Made by a program: the position numbers and the translations under genes. Below the pieces are notes generated by a model that made no database searches, had not been told where the DNA came from, and saw only the letters and a list, made by a program, of their open reading frames with translations. Shown piece by piece: positions 1 through 8,075 of a stretch of 35,323 nt of DNA. Each line of letters opens with the position of its first letter. Position 1 is the first letter of the stretch. Origin of the DNA: an uncultured Corynebacterium sp. (GTDB lineage: Bacteria > Actinomycetota > Actinomycetes > Mycobacteriales > Mycobacteriaceae). The stretch is taken from assembly GCF_946222305.1 (NCBI RefSeq), contig NZ_CAMIHZ010000021.1, positions 1-35,323 on the forward strand, in the 5' to 3' direction.

Positions 1-132
1 GGCATGTTCCAGATTTTCCCATCTACTCAGACGGAACAAAACCTGGGACACTTCAATGTCACGCTCGACATGATGCGCAACCACGAAATCTATCTAGAGG
101 CCAACACACCAACGGAGGCAACCGGAGTTTGA
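1..132 (+). CDS. C-terminal fragment of an unidentified protein
   Basis: An open frame runs from the first base to a TGA at 130-132 and gives 43 codons without a start, so this is the 3' end of a gene that begins outside the window. The peptide contains GHFNVTLDMMRNHEIYLEAN and ends TEATGV. I do not recognise a family from so short a tail. It lies upstream of wecC on the same strand, separated by 334 bp, and has the same middling G+C as the polysaccharide genes, so membership in that locus is an inference from position only. Confidence 0.5.
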   Translation, partial: GMFQIFPSTQTEQNLGHFNVTLDMMRNHEIYLEANTPTEATGV

Positions 133-466
133 CGCCCAGAAGGATTGATCCAGTTGGGGCTACCCTTTCGGCTCAAACGGGCGCCCTCCAATTACGCAGA
201 AAGCCAAGGAGGAATCGCCTAAAAGTAGCGTGTTTCAGACCCGACTAAAGCTTGACAAGCTATGTAGGAATAGCTACCCCGTTGGAGCATAGTCGCCTTC
301 AACAGTTGCCCTTAATGTCAGGCTAGCTACCACCGCCCCGCTGAAGAAGCGAAAAAAAGGAAAGAGCGGGTAAACTAACTGTAGAGATGGCTACCTCCCG
401 CGTGGGGGCTTTTCGGAGCCATGTTACAGTGACTTTTTCTATGGGATACTTATAGAGGAGTATTTA
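133..466 (+). other. 334-bp leader region before wecC with hairpins and TAGCTACC repeats
   Basis: I find no convincing gene here. Visible structure includes a hairpin with 6-bp arms AGCTAT/ATAGCT (258-263 and 270-275), overlapped by an alternative AGCTT/AAGCT pairing (249-253 and 257-261). A second element at 387-422 has ATGGCT and AGCCAT ends and an inner CTCCC/GGGGG stem. TAGCTACC occurs at 271-278 and 324-331, with TGGCTACC at 388-395. A perfect TTGACA sits at 252-257 but has no good -10 at normal spacing. A structured leader or an old recombination boundary are both possible. Confidence 0.35.
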
Positions 467-1729
467 GTGACTAATGCGACGATTGCTGTTGTTGGGCTTG
501 GATATATAGGGCTACCAACAGCTGTAGTCTTAGCCAACTCGGGCCACCGCGTCGTAGGAATCGATACAAACACGGCCTGCGTTGAGAGAATCAACCGTGG
601 CGAATCCACTATTATCGAGCCTGGACTTCAAACACAACTGAAACAAGCTCTTGAGTCCGAGAACTTCCAAGCAACGACAGAGTACGTCCACGCCGATGTA
701 TATATCATTGCAGTGCCCACGCCATTTACTCATGATCATGAGCTAGACATCAGCTTCATTTTCTCAGCAGCAGACTCCATCGCTCCTCATCTAGTCGGCG
801 GAGAACTAGTGATTCTTGAATCCACATCCCCCCCGTTGACTACCTCTAGGCTCGCGCGAAGGATACTCGATCAACGACCAGATCTGACTGTAGACAACGC
901 AGCAACTGCCTCAGAAAAGCCTGTTATCTACTTTGCCCACTGTCCCGAACGTATTCTTCCCGGTCATGCCCTCGAAGAGCTGAAGGGGAATGACCGGATC
1001 ATTGGTGGACAGACCCCTGAAGCAACCCGCAGGGCGACCGAAGTATATTCATCGTTCTGCTTAGGCGAATTGCACGGAACAAATGATGTGACGGCCGAAA
1101 TGGTTAAGCTGACTGAAAACGCTTTCCGTGATGTGAACATAGCCTTCGCCAATGAGCTTTCGATGATCTCAGAAAAGGTGGGGGTCGATGTATGGGAACT
1201 AGTCTCACTCGCCAATAGGCACCCCCGAGTAGACATACTCCAACCTGGTCCGGGAGTAGGTGGCCACTGCATCGCCGTAGATCCATGGTTCATTGTGGCT
1301 GCTGACCCAGAAAACTCTAGGCTCATCCGCACTGCACGTGAGGTTAATGATTCGAAACCCAGTTGGGTAGTCGACAAAATCAATAACACTCTGGATACGA
1401 ACCATTCTGACGTGTCGACGACCGTTGCTATTCTCGGATTAAGTTTCAAAGCGGACATCGACGATCTTAGACAATCGCCAGCCGTCGAGATCACTATGGA
1501 AACGGCTCAGGCAAATCCCTCTCACCAGTTTCTAGTAGTCGAACCGCATATCGATGCACTTCCGAGGTCCCTGTCCGACTTGACAAACGTCGAATTAACC
1601 AGCTTGGAGGACGCTTTGAATCAAGCTGAGCTGGTAGCCCTTCTAGTTGACCACAGTGTTTTCCGAAAAATTCCTGAGAAGATTTTGGTTGACAAGACCC
1701 TTATAGATACGCGCGGAATCTGGCGATAA
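467..1729 (+). CDS. wecC: UDP-N-acetyl-D-mannosamine dehydrogenase
   Basis: This 420-aa protein oxidises UDP-ManNAc to UDP-ManNAc-uronate with two NAD+, in the cytoplasm. The N-terminus has the Rossmann motif GLGYIG (residues 11-16). A typical central segment contains AEMVKLTENAFRDVNIAFANE, and GPGVGGHCIAVDP carries the expected catalytic cysteine at residue 268. The C-terminal UDP-binding domain contains GLSFKADIDDLRQSPA. Length and motifs fit the WecC/MnaB group rather than UDP-glucose 6-dehydrogenase. The start is GTG, supported by GAGGAG at 455-460 six bases upstream. The matching epimerase WecB is encoded on the opposite arm at 12200-13387, so the two steps of one pathway sit at the outer ends of the two convergent operons. 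Confidence 0.93.
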   Translation: MTNATIAVVGLGYIGLPTAVVLANSGHRVVGIDTNTACVERINRGESTIIEPGLQTQLKQALESENFQATTEYVHADVYIIAVPTPFTHDHELDISFIFSAADSIAPHLVGGELVILESTSPPLTTSRLARRILDQRPDLTVDNAATASEKPVIYFAHCPERILPGHALEELKGNDRIIGGQTPEATRRATEVYSSFCLGELHGTNDVTAEMVKLTENAFRDVNIAFANELSMISEKVGVDVWELVSLANRHPRVDILQPGPGVGGHCIAVDPWFIVAADPENSRLIRTAREVNDSKPSWVVDKINNTLDTNHSDVSTTVAILGLSFKADIDDLRQSPAVEITMETAQANPSHQFLVVEPHIDALPRSLSDLTNVELTSLEDALNQAELVALLVDHSVFRKIPEKILVDKTLIDTRGIWR

Positions 1730-1887
1730 TTCATCGACACCCTCAGATTGGTTGATCCAATAAGTCCGGTCCCAGCGATAAGAAAACAAAAGATCTTCCT
1801 CTATTGCGCCCCCTTCTTCCATCCAGCGGGAAAAATAGCTCCCGGATACCCTCACGGGAAATCTATCGTGCAGATCTGATTTTCTCG

Positions 1888-1903
1888 TATAAAATATTGA
1901 CGT
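1888..1903 (+). promoter_or_regulatory. Probable -10 for a leaderless transcript of the 1904 gene
   Basis: TAAAAT at 1890-1895 fits the corynebacterial -10 pattern TANANT and is followed by exactly eight bases before the ATG at 1904. No ribosome binding site precedes that ATG. The arrangement fits a transcript starting at or next to the start codon. The call rests on motif and spacing alone. Confidence 0.4.
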
Positions 1904-2284
1904 ATGAAGGTTATTTTCGAGCTGCCTTTTGGTGGCGTGCGCGGTCAGTTGCTAGTAACTAGTGGCCGAGAAATCGCGCATAAAGATCTTGTTCTCAAAG
2001 TCGGGTTCGATTACCGCAAGCTAACTATGGAAGAATCTAGTGAACTCAATCTTCCTTTCTCACCTCGGTTGAAGAGTCCCTACGTCTACGCGGCGGATCA
2101 GCTCGCCAATACCGATGTCCTTTTGCCTGCTTTCAGCATCCCTCAGGGAGCAAGCAGGTTAGAGATTGAAGTAGCTCCATGGGTGTCAGATCAAGTAGAT
2201 GGTGCATACAAGAGAATCCATTTGCATGTGCTCGCACCTTGGCAGGGACATAACAAAATGACTGTGTTGGGGGAAAGTTCCTAG
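1904..2284 (+). CDS. Hypothetical protein, polysaccharide locus, first gene of a GT operon
   Basis: This 126-aa protein has no signal peptide and no membrane segment. It alternates short hydrophobic strands (VIFELPF, DLVLKVGF, RLEIEVAPW, RIHLHVLAP), which suggests a small mostly-beta domain, but I do not recognise the family. Its TAG stop at 2282-2284 is followed at once by the ATG of the tandem glycosyltransferase, so the two are translationally coupled. That makes a partner, modulator or accessory domain of the GT2-GT2 protein the most natural guess. The start is the first ATG after a TAAAAT -10, with no Shine-Dalgarno. Confidence 0.65.
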   Translation: MKVIFELPFGGVRGQLLVTSGREIAHKDLVLKVGFDYRKLTMEESSELNLPFSPRLKSPYVYAADQLANTDVLLPAFSIPQGASRLEIEVAPWVSDQVDGAYKRIHLHVLAPWQGHNKMTVLGESS

Positions 2285-4363
2285 ATGATTACCAACGAAC
2301 GATACAAAAAAGATCTCTCAGTTGTGATCGGGTTTCGCGACTGGGGATTGAAACGCATTGAACTTTCTGCGCGCTCTATTCTGCGGTCCTTCGGATCAAT
2401 CCAAGGAGAGTTAATCATCTCCGACTTTGGTTCCAGCAATCCCGACGAAAACCGAGCTCTGGCAGAAAAACTGGGGTGTGAGTACGTCTACACCCCGGAC
2501 ACAGGAGTATGGTCTCGATCACGAGCTCTTAATGCTGGATTCGCTATCGCCACCGGCCGTTTCCTCGTTTCAACTGACGCTGACATGCTCTTTAGTCCGT
2601 CAGCTTTTTCCACGATCTACGAAAAAGCGACCGCCAATCCTCATGCAGCGTTCTTTCTCCAGTGTCGCGACTTACCCGTAGGGATGGACGACCGCTGGGT
2701 GGAGGAGAATCCAGAAAAGTGGCCCACCTTGGAGCAACAATCCCGGCTACGCCCTCGATGGGGAATGGGAGGGATGATGGCAATCTCCCGAGTAGGGTTC
2801 GAAAAGATCCAAGGCTTTGACGAGCGTCTACATACTTATGGTGGAGAAGACCTAGATTTCGCGCAGCGCGCCCGACGTGCAGGCTACAAAACCGTTTGGA
2901 TCAACGACCCAAACGTCCGTATGTACCATATGTGGCATCCACCAACAGCCAAGGAAGTAGATCAAACAGAAGCTGGGCGGAAAGCAGTCGAATTCAATCG
3001 GAACATCGTCTACAACGACTACTCCTACGTTCGGAACTACCTCCATCCGATTCCTGGCTCCAACGAGCGCGATCCGCTCGTCAGCGTCGCCATTTGTACT
3101 CACAACAGATCCGCACTTCTGAAGGAAGCTATCCAGTCAGTGCTCGTTCAATCCGTTCAGGATTTCGAAATTATCGTCGTTGACGACGGTGGCGAGGATG
3201 ATACAAAGGAGATGCTGGAAAGCTTCGGAGACCCTAGGATCAAATACTTTTGGCAGGAACAAGGTGGCATTTCGTCCGCGCGAAACCTAGCCGCACGCGA
3301 AAGTCGTGGTCACTACACTGCAGTCCTAGACGACGATGACATGATGCACCCTCAACGGTTAGAACGCCATATAGCCGGACTGGAACCCGGCTCGGTGGGT
3401 AACTGTGGTTCCTTCGTTAATTTCAATCAGGAAACGGGCGACCTTGAGCTCATTGTCTCCAAAATCCCAACCATTGAGAACGCCATGGAGAGCGGTTCAG
3501 CGCCGGGCCACAGCACGTGGTTTTTAAAGACTGAGATCATTCGCAAACTGGGCTACAACGAATCACTCACCAGTGGGGTCGACAATAACTTTATGCTTCG
3601 ACTGCTCCGTACTGGTGCCGCTGTTACACATGTTGGGGCGCCGGTGACGTTGCGACGCACACACGAGGGACAAATAACCGTAAGTGATAATGTTCACCAA
3701 CTTAAAAATGCTGGTGCCGCCCTAAACTTCATTCAATGGCGTCTGAACCCCGGCGACATCAATAATGTTATAAAACTTGCGAAAGAAAACGGGGAATATC
3801 CTGTTACTCAAGACCGCAGCGAAATGATTAACGAGGTTCGGCTTTATCTGCCGGATCACTTGGCCACTCGCGACGTGGTATGCGTCGGCCCAAAAGCTTC
3901 AAGATCTGAAATCGAATGGGACGGCTTTGCTTCGCGTACCGAAGTTCGACTGGATGGCTTTGACCACGATGACAAGGTGTTTCTCTTCATCAAGAACGCT
4001 TCTTACGAAGACATGGTTCGTGCTAAACAACATGGCTTTGAGTTCACCGGCGTCCAAGCATCGGGAACCGCGCATTCAACCAGTACTTTGACATCTTCCC
4101 GCGCCGTTAAAAACTCGTCTATTTCGCGCACCCGGGGGATAGTTCCAGATCACGCCGCTTTCGAGATCTCCTACGTCATTCCTAAAGCCGTCGAGTACGC
4201 ACAGCAGCATGTTGAAAGCGATTTCTACCTCGTTGTCGAGAAGAATCTACCTAATAACACCGAAGGAACGGTGTGGAAGATCAACATCGTCGCCGCGGAC
4301 AGAATTGACTCGTATAACAACCCAGCTACATGGCTGGTCTTCGGATCCGAGCAGTGGAAGTGA
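2285..4363 (+). CDS. Tandem two-domain family 2 glycosyltransferase, candidate polymerase
   Basis: This 692-aa protein has two complete GT-A (GT2) domains and a C-terminal region of about 200 residues. Domain 1 (about 8-235) begins LSVVIGFRDWG, has the nucleotide-sugar motif TDADML near residue 98, and ends with GGEDLDFAQRARRAGY near 186, a galactosyltransferase/chondroitin-polymerase-like C-terminal motif. Domain 2 (about 260-470) begins VSVAICTHNRS and carries LDDDDMM near residue 348. Two GT2 domains in one chain are known from bifunctional polymerases such as KfoC and Pasteurella hyaluronan synthase, where each domain adds one sugar of a disaccharide repeat. By analogy this protein could alternate two sugars, one of them possibly ManNAcA. 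No membrane segment is visible. It is coupled to the gene before it and lies 6 bp from the gene after it. Confidence 0.85.
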   Translation: MITNERYKKDLSVVIGFRDWGLKRIELSARSILRSFGSIQGELIISDFGSSNPDENRALAEKLGCEYVYTPDTGVWSRSRALNAGFAIATGRFLVSTDADMLFSPSAFSTIYEKATANPHAAFFLQCRDLPVGMDDRWVEENPEKWPTLEQQSRLRPRWGMGGMMAISRVGFEKIQGFDERLHTYGGEDLDFAQRARRAGYKTVWINDPNVRMYHMWHPPTAKEVDQTEAGRKAVEFNRNIVYNDYSYVRNYLHPIPGSNERDPLVSVAICTHNRSALLKEAIQSVLVQSVQDFEIIVVDDGGEDDTKEMLESFGDPRIKYFWQEQGGISSARNLAARESRGHYTAVLDDDDMMHPQRLERHIAGLEPGSVGNCGSFVNFNQETGDLELIVSKIPTIENAMESGSAPGHSTWFLKTEIIRKLGYNESLTSGVDNNFMLRLLRTGAAVTHVGAPVTLRRTHEGQITVSDNVHQLKNAGAALNFIQWRLNPGDINNVIKLAKENGEYPVTQDRSEMINEVRLYLPDHLATRDVVCVGPKASRSEIEWDGFASRTEVRLDGFDHDDKVFLFIKNASYEDMVRAKQHGFEFTGVQASGTAHSTSTLTSSRAVKNSSISRTRGIVPDHAAFEISYVIPKAVEYAQQHVESDFYLVVEKNLPNNTEGTVWKINIVAADRIDSYNNPATWLVFGSEQWK

Positions 4364-4369
4364 CACTAA

Positions 4370-4960
4370 ATGAGAATTGAAAAAGTTCGTACTAAAACTC
4401 ACCGAGTAGCCTACGTCGTTGAAAGGTCGGAGTACGACGCTCATCCTCCAGTTCCCTCTTTGCTAGTTGATGCGCTACCCAACACCATCAATCCGGAACT
4501 TGAAGCGGTCGCACTGTTCCTAATTTTTGGCCGCTGGTGTGGAGGTGAATTTACAACTCCACAGAAGATGGGACCCAATACGGCTGCCGCGATCACTCGA
4601 TACTCGGACATCGATCTTTTCTGTGGACCAATTGAGTTTTATCCGAAACCTTTAAACCTAGGAACCAAAATCATTCGCCTGGGAACCAGCATTAGTGACC
4701 TTCATGCAAATTCTTTCATCGCTTTAGAAGCTAACGAATGGAATGGAAGCATGAGAAGTACTGATTCACTAGCAGTATCGTCAAACTATTCCATGTTCCA
4801 GGTCGACGAAAACGATGTGCTTCCCCTTGTCGGCTTAGCGCTGCTGTACGCAGAAACCCTCGGTGCTGATCAGCTTGAACTACCAGGTTCCGACAAGGAC
4901 AGCCTGCAACAAATTCGTGATCTGCTCCTAGAGGTTCGGATTGGTTTGAAAGTAGGCTAG
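4370..4960 (+). CDS. Hypothetical protein resembling the N-terminal domain of the neighbouring PP-loop protein
   Basis: This 196-aa soluble protein has no membrane segment and closes the rightward operon, 6 bp after the tandem glycosyltransferase. GGAAG ahead of the ATG is a modest ribosome binding site. I know no named family for it. By eye, residues about 12-95 follow the hydrophobic pattern of the first 100 residues of the convergent PP-loop protein at 5083-6246: HRVAYVVE against GRVDLTVEE, then ELEAVALFLIFG against NLAIALSTLAG, then NTAAAITRYSDIDL against GVVSGIAEWTRSEVEV. It lacks any SGGxDS loop. It may be a partner subunit or a diverged stand-alone form of that domain. The homology is weak and should be treated as a lead. 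Confidence 0.6.
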   Translation: MRIEKVRTKTHRVAYVVERSEYDAHPPVPSLLVDALPNTINPELEAVALFLIFGRWCGGEFTTPQKMGPNTAAAITRYSDIDLFCGPIEFYPKPLNLGTKIIRLGTSISDLHANSFIALEANEWNGSMRSTDSLAVSSNYSMFQVDENDVLPLVGLALLYAETLGADQLELPGSDKDSLQQIRDLLLEVRIGLKVG

Positions 4961-5082
4961 CTATCACCGACTAAGCGTGAAGTAAACTAGGTGCCTAGCT
5001 ACCGTCCAGCCGGTGGGTAGCTAGGTGCCGTCCTACCTAATCGCCTAAGCCCGAGGCTTCGCTAGGCATAGGTGGCGTAGTC
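4961..5082. terminator. Convergent-operon junction with two hairpins
   Basis: Between the two converging operons, CCTAGCTACC (4994-5003) and GGTAGCTAGG (5016-5025) form a perfect 10-bp stem with a 12-base loop. A second hairpin has inner arms AAGCC/GGCTT (5047-5051 and 5055-5059) and outer arms GCCT/AGGC. Neither is followed by a strong T-run on the plus strand; on the minus strand the first is followed by TAGTTTACTT. The position suits a bidirectional terminator, but it is not a textbook one. Confidence 0.45.
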
Positions 5083-6246
5083 TCAGCCAAAATCATAGTG
5101 TGCCGAGAGCAAATGCCGCAAAGATTCCAAGTTCTCATTGTCTTGACGGTCATACCAAAACATCGAACTTGTAGATAAACCCTTTTCGAGAGACTCACGG
5201 AGTTCCGACGGATAATCGGAATAGAGAGCACCATTAATCTTTTCCATAAAGCTGAAATCGGCGACAGACGATACCTTACGCACTTGCTCCGGCATACCCT
5301 CAACTAGCTGGTCAGAGTATTCTCCTAGACCTAGTGAAGAGAAATAAAGAGCCGTCATATCAACCGCGAAGTTTTGCCCAAACCGGTAATGAATCCTTGG
5401 TTTGCGAGGAAGCTGCGGTGTCTTTACATCGATCCCCATTTGTTCGGCGACTACTCGAGTGATGAGAATCTTGCGTACATGCTTTTCTTCACCTGGAGAA
5501 GCGAGAGAATTCAACGAGTCTTCGATTAAGTCAGGACGATGGCTCAATAATATCCGCGCAGTGCCAAACTCCGAAACCCCTCGAACAGGCGATACGTTCT
5601 GATAACCGGCTAACTTAAACGGTGGGAACGTTCCTACACTTTGATTAGGATTAACGCGCCGGAAGCCGGTTGCTTCGTAAATGCTTCCAAAAGCAAAAAA
5701 CTTGGCCTTAACATTCTGTCTCAGAAGAAGCGGCCCCATTCCCATGAATGACCAGCTATTGGCCCTTAGGGGCGTCTCAACTAGGTTGGTCCTGATCGCC
5801 ATCGGATGGAATTGCGAGAAGAATTTGGCTTCTCTACCAAAGCGTCCTCCGAAGTCCAAGGACACCAATTCGGTTTCGGGAGGCAGAAGAAACTTGGCAG
5901 CAAGCGAGTCGAAACCACCACTGAAGTTAAGGACAGCGCTAACTCGATGAGCGCGCTTCGGTTCACTTGTCCCTTTGACGTCCTCGGCAACCTCAACTTC
6001 CGATCTAGTCCACTCCGCGATTCCGGAAACGACGCCAGAATCAACCGGAAAATCAAAGACTACTGAATCGTATGCCGTCCCCGCGAGAGTGGAAAGCGCA
6101 ATTGCAAGATTGCTGGTATCAAGCGTCTCTTCTAGAGGATGTTCGAACCACAAGTTGTGACGATGCCGACCTTCTTCAACGGTTAGATCAACCCTGCCTA
6201 GGGTTTGGCGAAGATTGTGGAATCGTATACAAGCCTTTGAATTCAT
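5083..6246 (-). CDS. PP-loop ATP-pyrophosphatase-like protein of a polysaccharide locus
   Basis: This 387-aa protein has an unassigned N-terminal domain of about 100 residues, then VLNFSGGFDSLAAKFL. The SGGFDS at residues 109-114 is the adenylate-binding PP-loop of N-type ATP pyrophosphatases (asparagine synthetase B, QueC, NMN/GMP synthetase, WbpG/PseA-like sugar amidotransferases). Such enzymes activate a carboxyl or carbonyl by adenylation and then transfer nitrogen or sulfur. Here amidation of a uronic acid residue such as ManNAcA is an attractive but unproven substrate. No glutaminase domain is attached. I chose the ATG at 6246 because its N-terminus matches the length of the related 196-aa protein; a GTG 27 bases upstream (6273) is possible. 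The gene overlaps the end of the ABC ATPase gene by 59 bp, so it is co-transcribed with the exporter. Confidence 0.75.
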   Translation of the reverse strand: MNSKACIRFHNLRQTLGRVDLTVEEGRHRHNLWFEHPLEETLDTSNLAIALSTLAGTAYDSVVFDFPVDSGVVSGIAEWTRSEVEVAEDVKGTSEPKRAHRVSAVLNFSGGFDSLAAKFLLPPETELVSLDFGGRFGREAKFFSQFHPMAIRTNLVETPLRANSWSFMGMGPLLLRQNVKAKFFAFGSIYEATGFRRVNPNQSVGTFPPFKLAGYQNVSPVRGVSEFGTARILLSHRPDLIEDSLNSLASPGEEKHVRKILITRVVAEQMGIDVKTPQLPRKPRIHYRFGQNFAVDMTALYFSSLGLGEYSDQLVEGMPEQVRKVSSVADFSFMEKINGALYSDYPSELRESLEKGLSTSSMFWYDRQDNENLESLRHLLSAHYDFG

Positions 6247-7102
6247 CGTGTGTTGTTGTCCCAACCTCGTCACTAAGTTTTACGATCGTATCCAGGTACT
6301 GTTCCTGCAGTTCTTGAACAAGTCTACCTGCCGAATCATGCTTCTTGGCGGCGACTAAAGCCGACCATTCATCATATTGCGGCAAGATATCAGACGCCGA
6401 CGAGTCAATGAGCACTTCACCTTGATGGATCCAAATCACCCGGTCGCAGTTCTGACGGATTTGAGCGGTATTGTGGGAAACCAAAAATAGATTGCCCGCA
6501 CCGCTCAACATATCTTTCATTCGACGTTCAGCCTTTTTGGCGAAGGAAGCATCACCAGTAGACAGCGCTTCATCGACCAAAAGGATTTCTGGTCTAACCG
6601 CCGTTGATATCGCGAATACCAATCGAGCATTCTGCCCAGCTGAGTAAGTAGACATAGGCCTGTCGATCGCATCTCCAATTTCAGACCATTCCGCGATAGA
6701 TGGAGCGATATCCTCGGCTTCGCTCCTGCTGAGCCCCATTGCGAGGCAGCCGAGGAGAATGTTCTTCCGTCCAGTCAAGTAGGGCTGAAGCGCAGGGGTT
6801 ACTCCGAGAAGCTTAGGCCGGGCTTTGACGTAGATCTCGCCAGCAGATAGAGGTTCCGTGCCGGCAATTAGCTTGAGGAGGGTCGATTTCCCTGAACCGT
6901 TTCGCCCGATTAGTCCAATAGATTCTCCGGAGCTGGCAACGAATGAGACGTTGGAAAGAGCGTGGACCACGTTTTCTCCATCTCTTGGGACACGCTGGCT
7001 GTCTATATGCCGCGACTTCGAATCCGTAACGAGGTAACTTTTGGTCGCTTGCCGCACAACGATGGCTGGCGAGTCCACCATATACGTCGGCGGATTCTGC
7101 AT
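6188..7102 (-). CDS. ABC transporter ATP-binding protein, polysaccharide export (Wzt/TagH-like)
   Basis: This 304-aa ATPase would power export of a lipid-linked surface polysaccharide. It has Walker A GRNGSGKST (about residues 66-74), a signature of the polysaccharide-exporter type YSAGQNARL, Walker B ILLVDEALSTGD and the switch histidine in LVSHN. LQPYLTGRKNI between Walker A and the signature is typical of the Wzt/RfbE/TagH family. The region after the ATPase core is only about 60 residues, so the carbohydrate-recognition domain of some Wzt proteins is absent. The ATG at 7102 lies seven bases after the permease stop and gives a family-like N-terminus; a longer in-frame opening to 7189 would run into the permease gene. 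Confidence 0.88.
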   Translation of the reverse strand: MQNPPTYMVDSPAIVVRQATKSYLVTDSKSRHIDSQRVPRDGENVVHALSNVSFVASSGESIGLIGRNGSGKSTLLKLIAGTEPLSAGEIYVKARPKLLGVTPALQPYLTGRKNILLGCLAMGLSRSEAEDIAPSIAEWSEIGDAIDRPMSTYSAGQNARLVFAISTAVRPEILLVDEALSTGDASFAKKAERRMKDMLSGAGNLFLVSHNTAQIRQNCDRVIWIHQGEVLIDSSASDILPQYDEWSALVAAKKHDSAGRLVQELQEQYLDTIVKLSDEVGTTTHDEFKGLYTIPQSSPNPRQG

Positions 7103-7109
7103 TCTACCG

Positions 7110-7991
7110 CTACTCAATTTTCCCACTCTTCGTCTCAATGAACCAGAACTGAAGGAAACCCACACTAAACACGCCCAGACTCCACGCAATCATTGTGAGC
7201 CAGATTTCGGGGCTGGCAGTAGACCCACGCATTACAACGTCACGAGCACTATCGATGTATATATAAGCTGGATTTGCTGTCATCACTCGGTGAACTAGGG
7301 GATCATTGGCAAATCGATCAATCGAGAAGAATACGCCCGATACAAACATCCAACCCCGGGCTCCTACCTCGAAGAGAACACGAAAATCAGGAACTAAAGC
7401 TGTTAATGACGAGGTTACGAACATCAATCCAGTTCCAAAAGTAACGACAAGAATGAATATCGGAACGATAAGGATTACTGTCCAACTTGGTATCTTATCG
7501 ACTTGGAAAGCAAGCGCTATCAGCACAGCACAAATAATCGAAGGAATTATGTCGTAGATATAGCGTAAGGACTGAGCAAAGACGATGGCTGATCTGGGGA
7601 AGGTGAACGCTTGGATCAACGATCGATTGGCTTCCATGAGACCGTTTCCCGCCATCATCATCTTGTTCATAACGCTAAAAACGGTAATACCAATAATTAC
7701 GAACCCGACAAAATTGTCGATTCCTCTGTTAGTTTTCAGCAGTAACCCAAAGAGTGCTCCATACATTAGAGCGTCCAAGAGTGGGCTTGCCACTATCCAG
7801 AAGCGCCACCACCGGTAATCGCGCGTAGTCCGAAAAGCGCGACCCTTCGCGTCTTCATAAATAAAGCTTCGTCTCTGCCACAGATCTCGGCAGTAGGATC
7901 CTAGATCTTGAACGGAATCGAGCCGTTTGAGACCGGAAATATCTACGATTTCAATTCGCTGCCGTCGAGTTGGTGGAACTTCACCATTCAT
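7110..7991 (-). CDS. ABC-2 type polysaccharide export permease (Wzm/TagG-like)
   Basis: This 293-aa membrane protein has about six hydrophobic segments after a charged cytoplasmic N-terminus of about 65 residues. Examples are FWIVASPLLDALMYGALFGL, FVGFVIIGITVFSVM, WTVILIVPIFILVVTFGTGL and a final IWLTMIAWSLGVFSVGFLQF. Size and layout match the ABC2_membrane family that exports capsule, O-antigen or teichoic acid. The ATPase gene follows seven bases downstream, so the pair forms one exporter. No Wzx flippase or Wzy polymerase is seen in the window, so polymer is presumably completed in the cytoplasm and then exported. Confidence 0.88.
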   Translation of the reverse strand: MNGEVPPTRRQRIEIVDISGLKRLDSVQDLGSYCRDLWQRRSFIYEDAKGRAFRTTRDYRWWRFWIVASPLLDALMYGALFGLLLKTNRGIDNFVGFVIIGITVFSVMNKMMMAGNGLMEANRSLIQAFTFPRSAIVFAQSLRYIYDIIPSIICAVLIALAFQVDKIPSWTVILIVPIFILVVTFGTGLMFVTSSLTALVPDFRVLFEVGARGWMFVSGVFFSIDRFANDPLVHRVMTANPAYIYIDSARDVVMRGSTASPEIWLTMIAWSLGVFSVGFLQFWFIETKSGKIE

Positions 7992-8075
7992 CTGCGAAAG
8001 TCCGGATTCTTCTTTTCTACCCGTAGTTCCGATTGCTCCGCTCCTCTCGACATCGGTGCGGCTCCATGCAAGCAG

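Noticed and set aside
964..1494. A 176-codon minus-strand frame over wecC
   Set aside because: Antisense to conserved WecC motifs including the catalytic cysteine; no start signal or family likeness.
1643..1855. A 70-codon minus-strand frame between wecC and the 1904 gene
   Set aside because: It overlaps the wecC 3' end by 87 bp, has no ribosome binding site I can see and no recognisable sequence.
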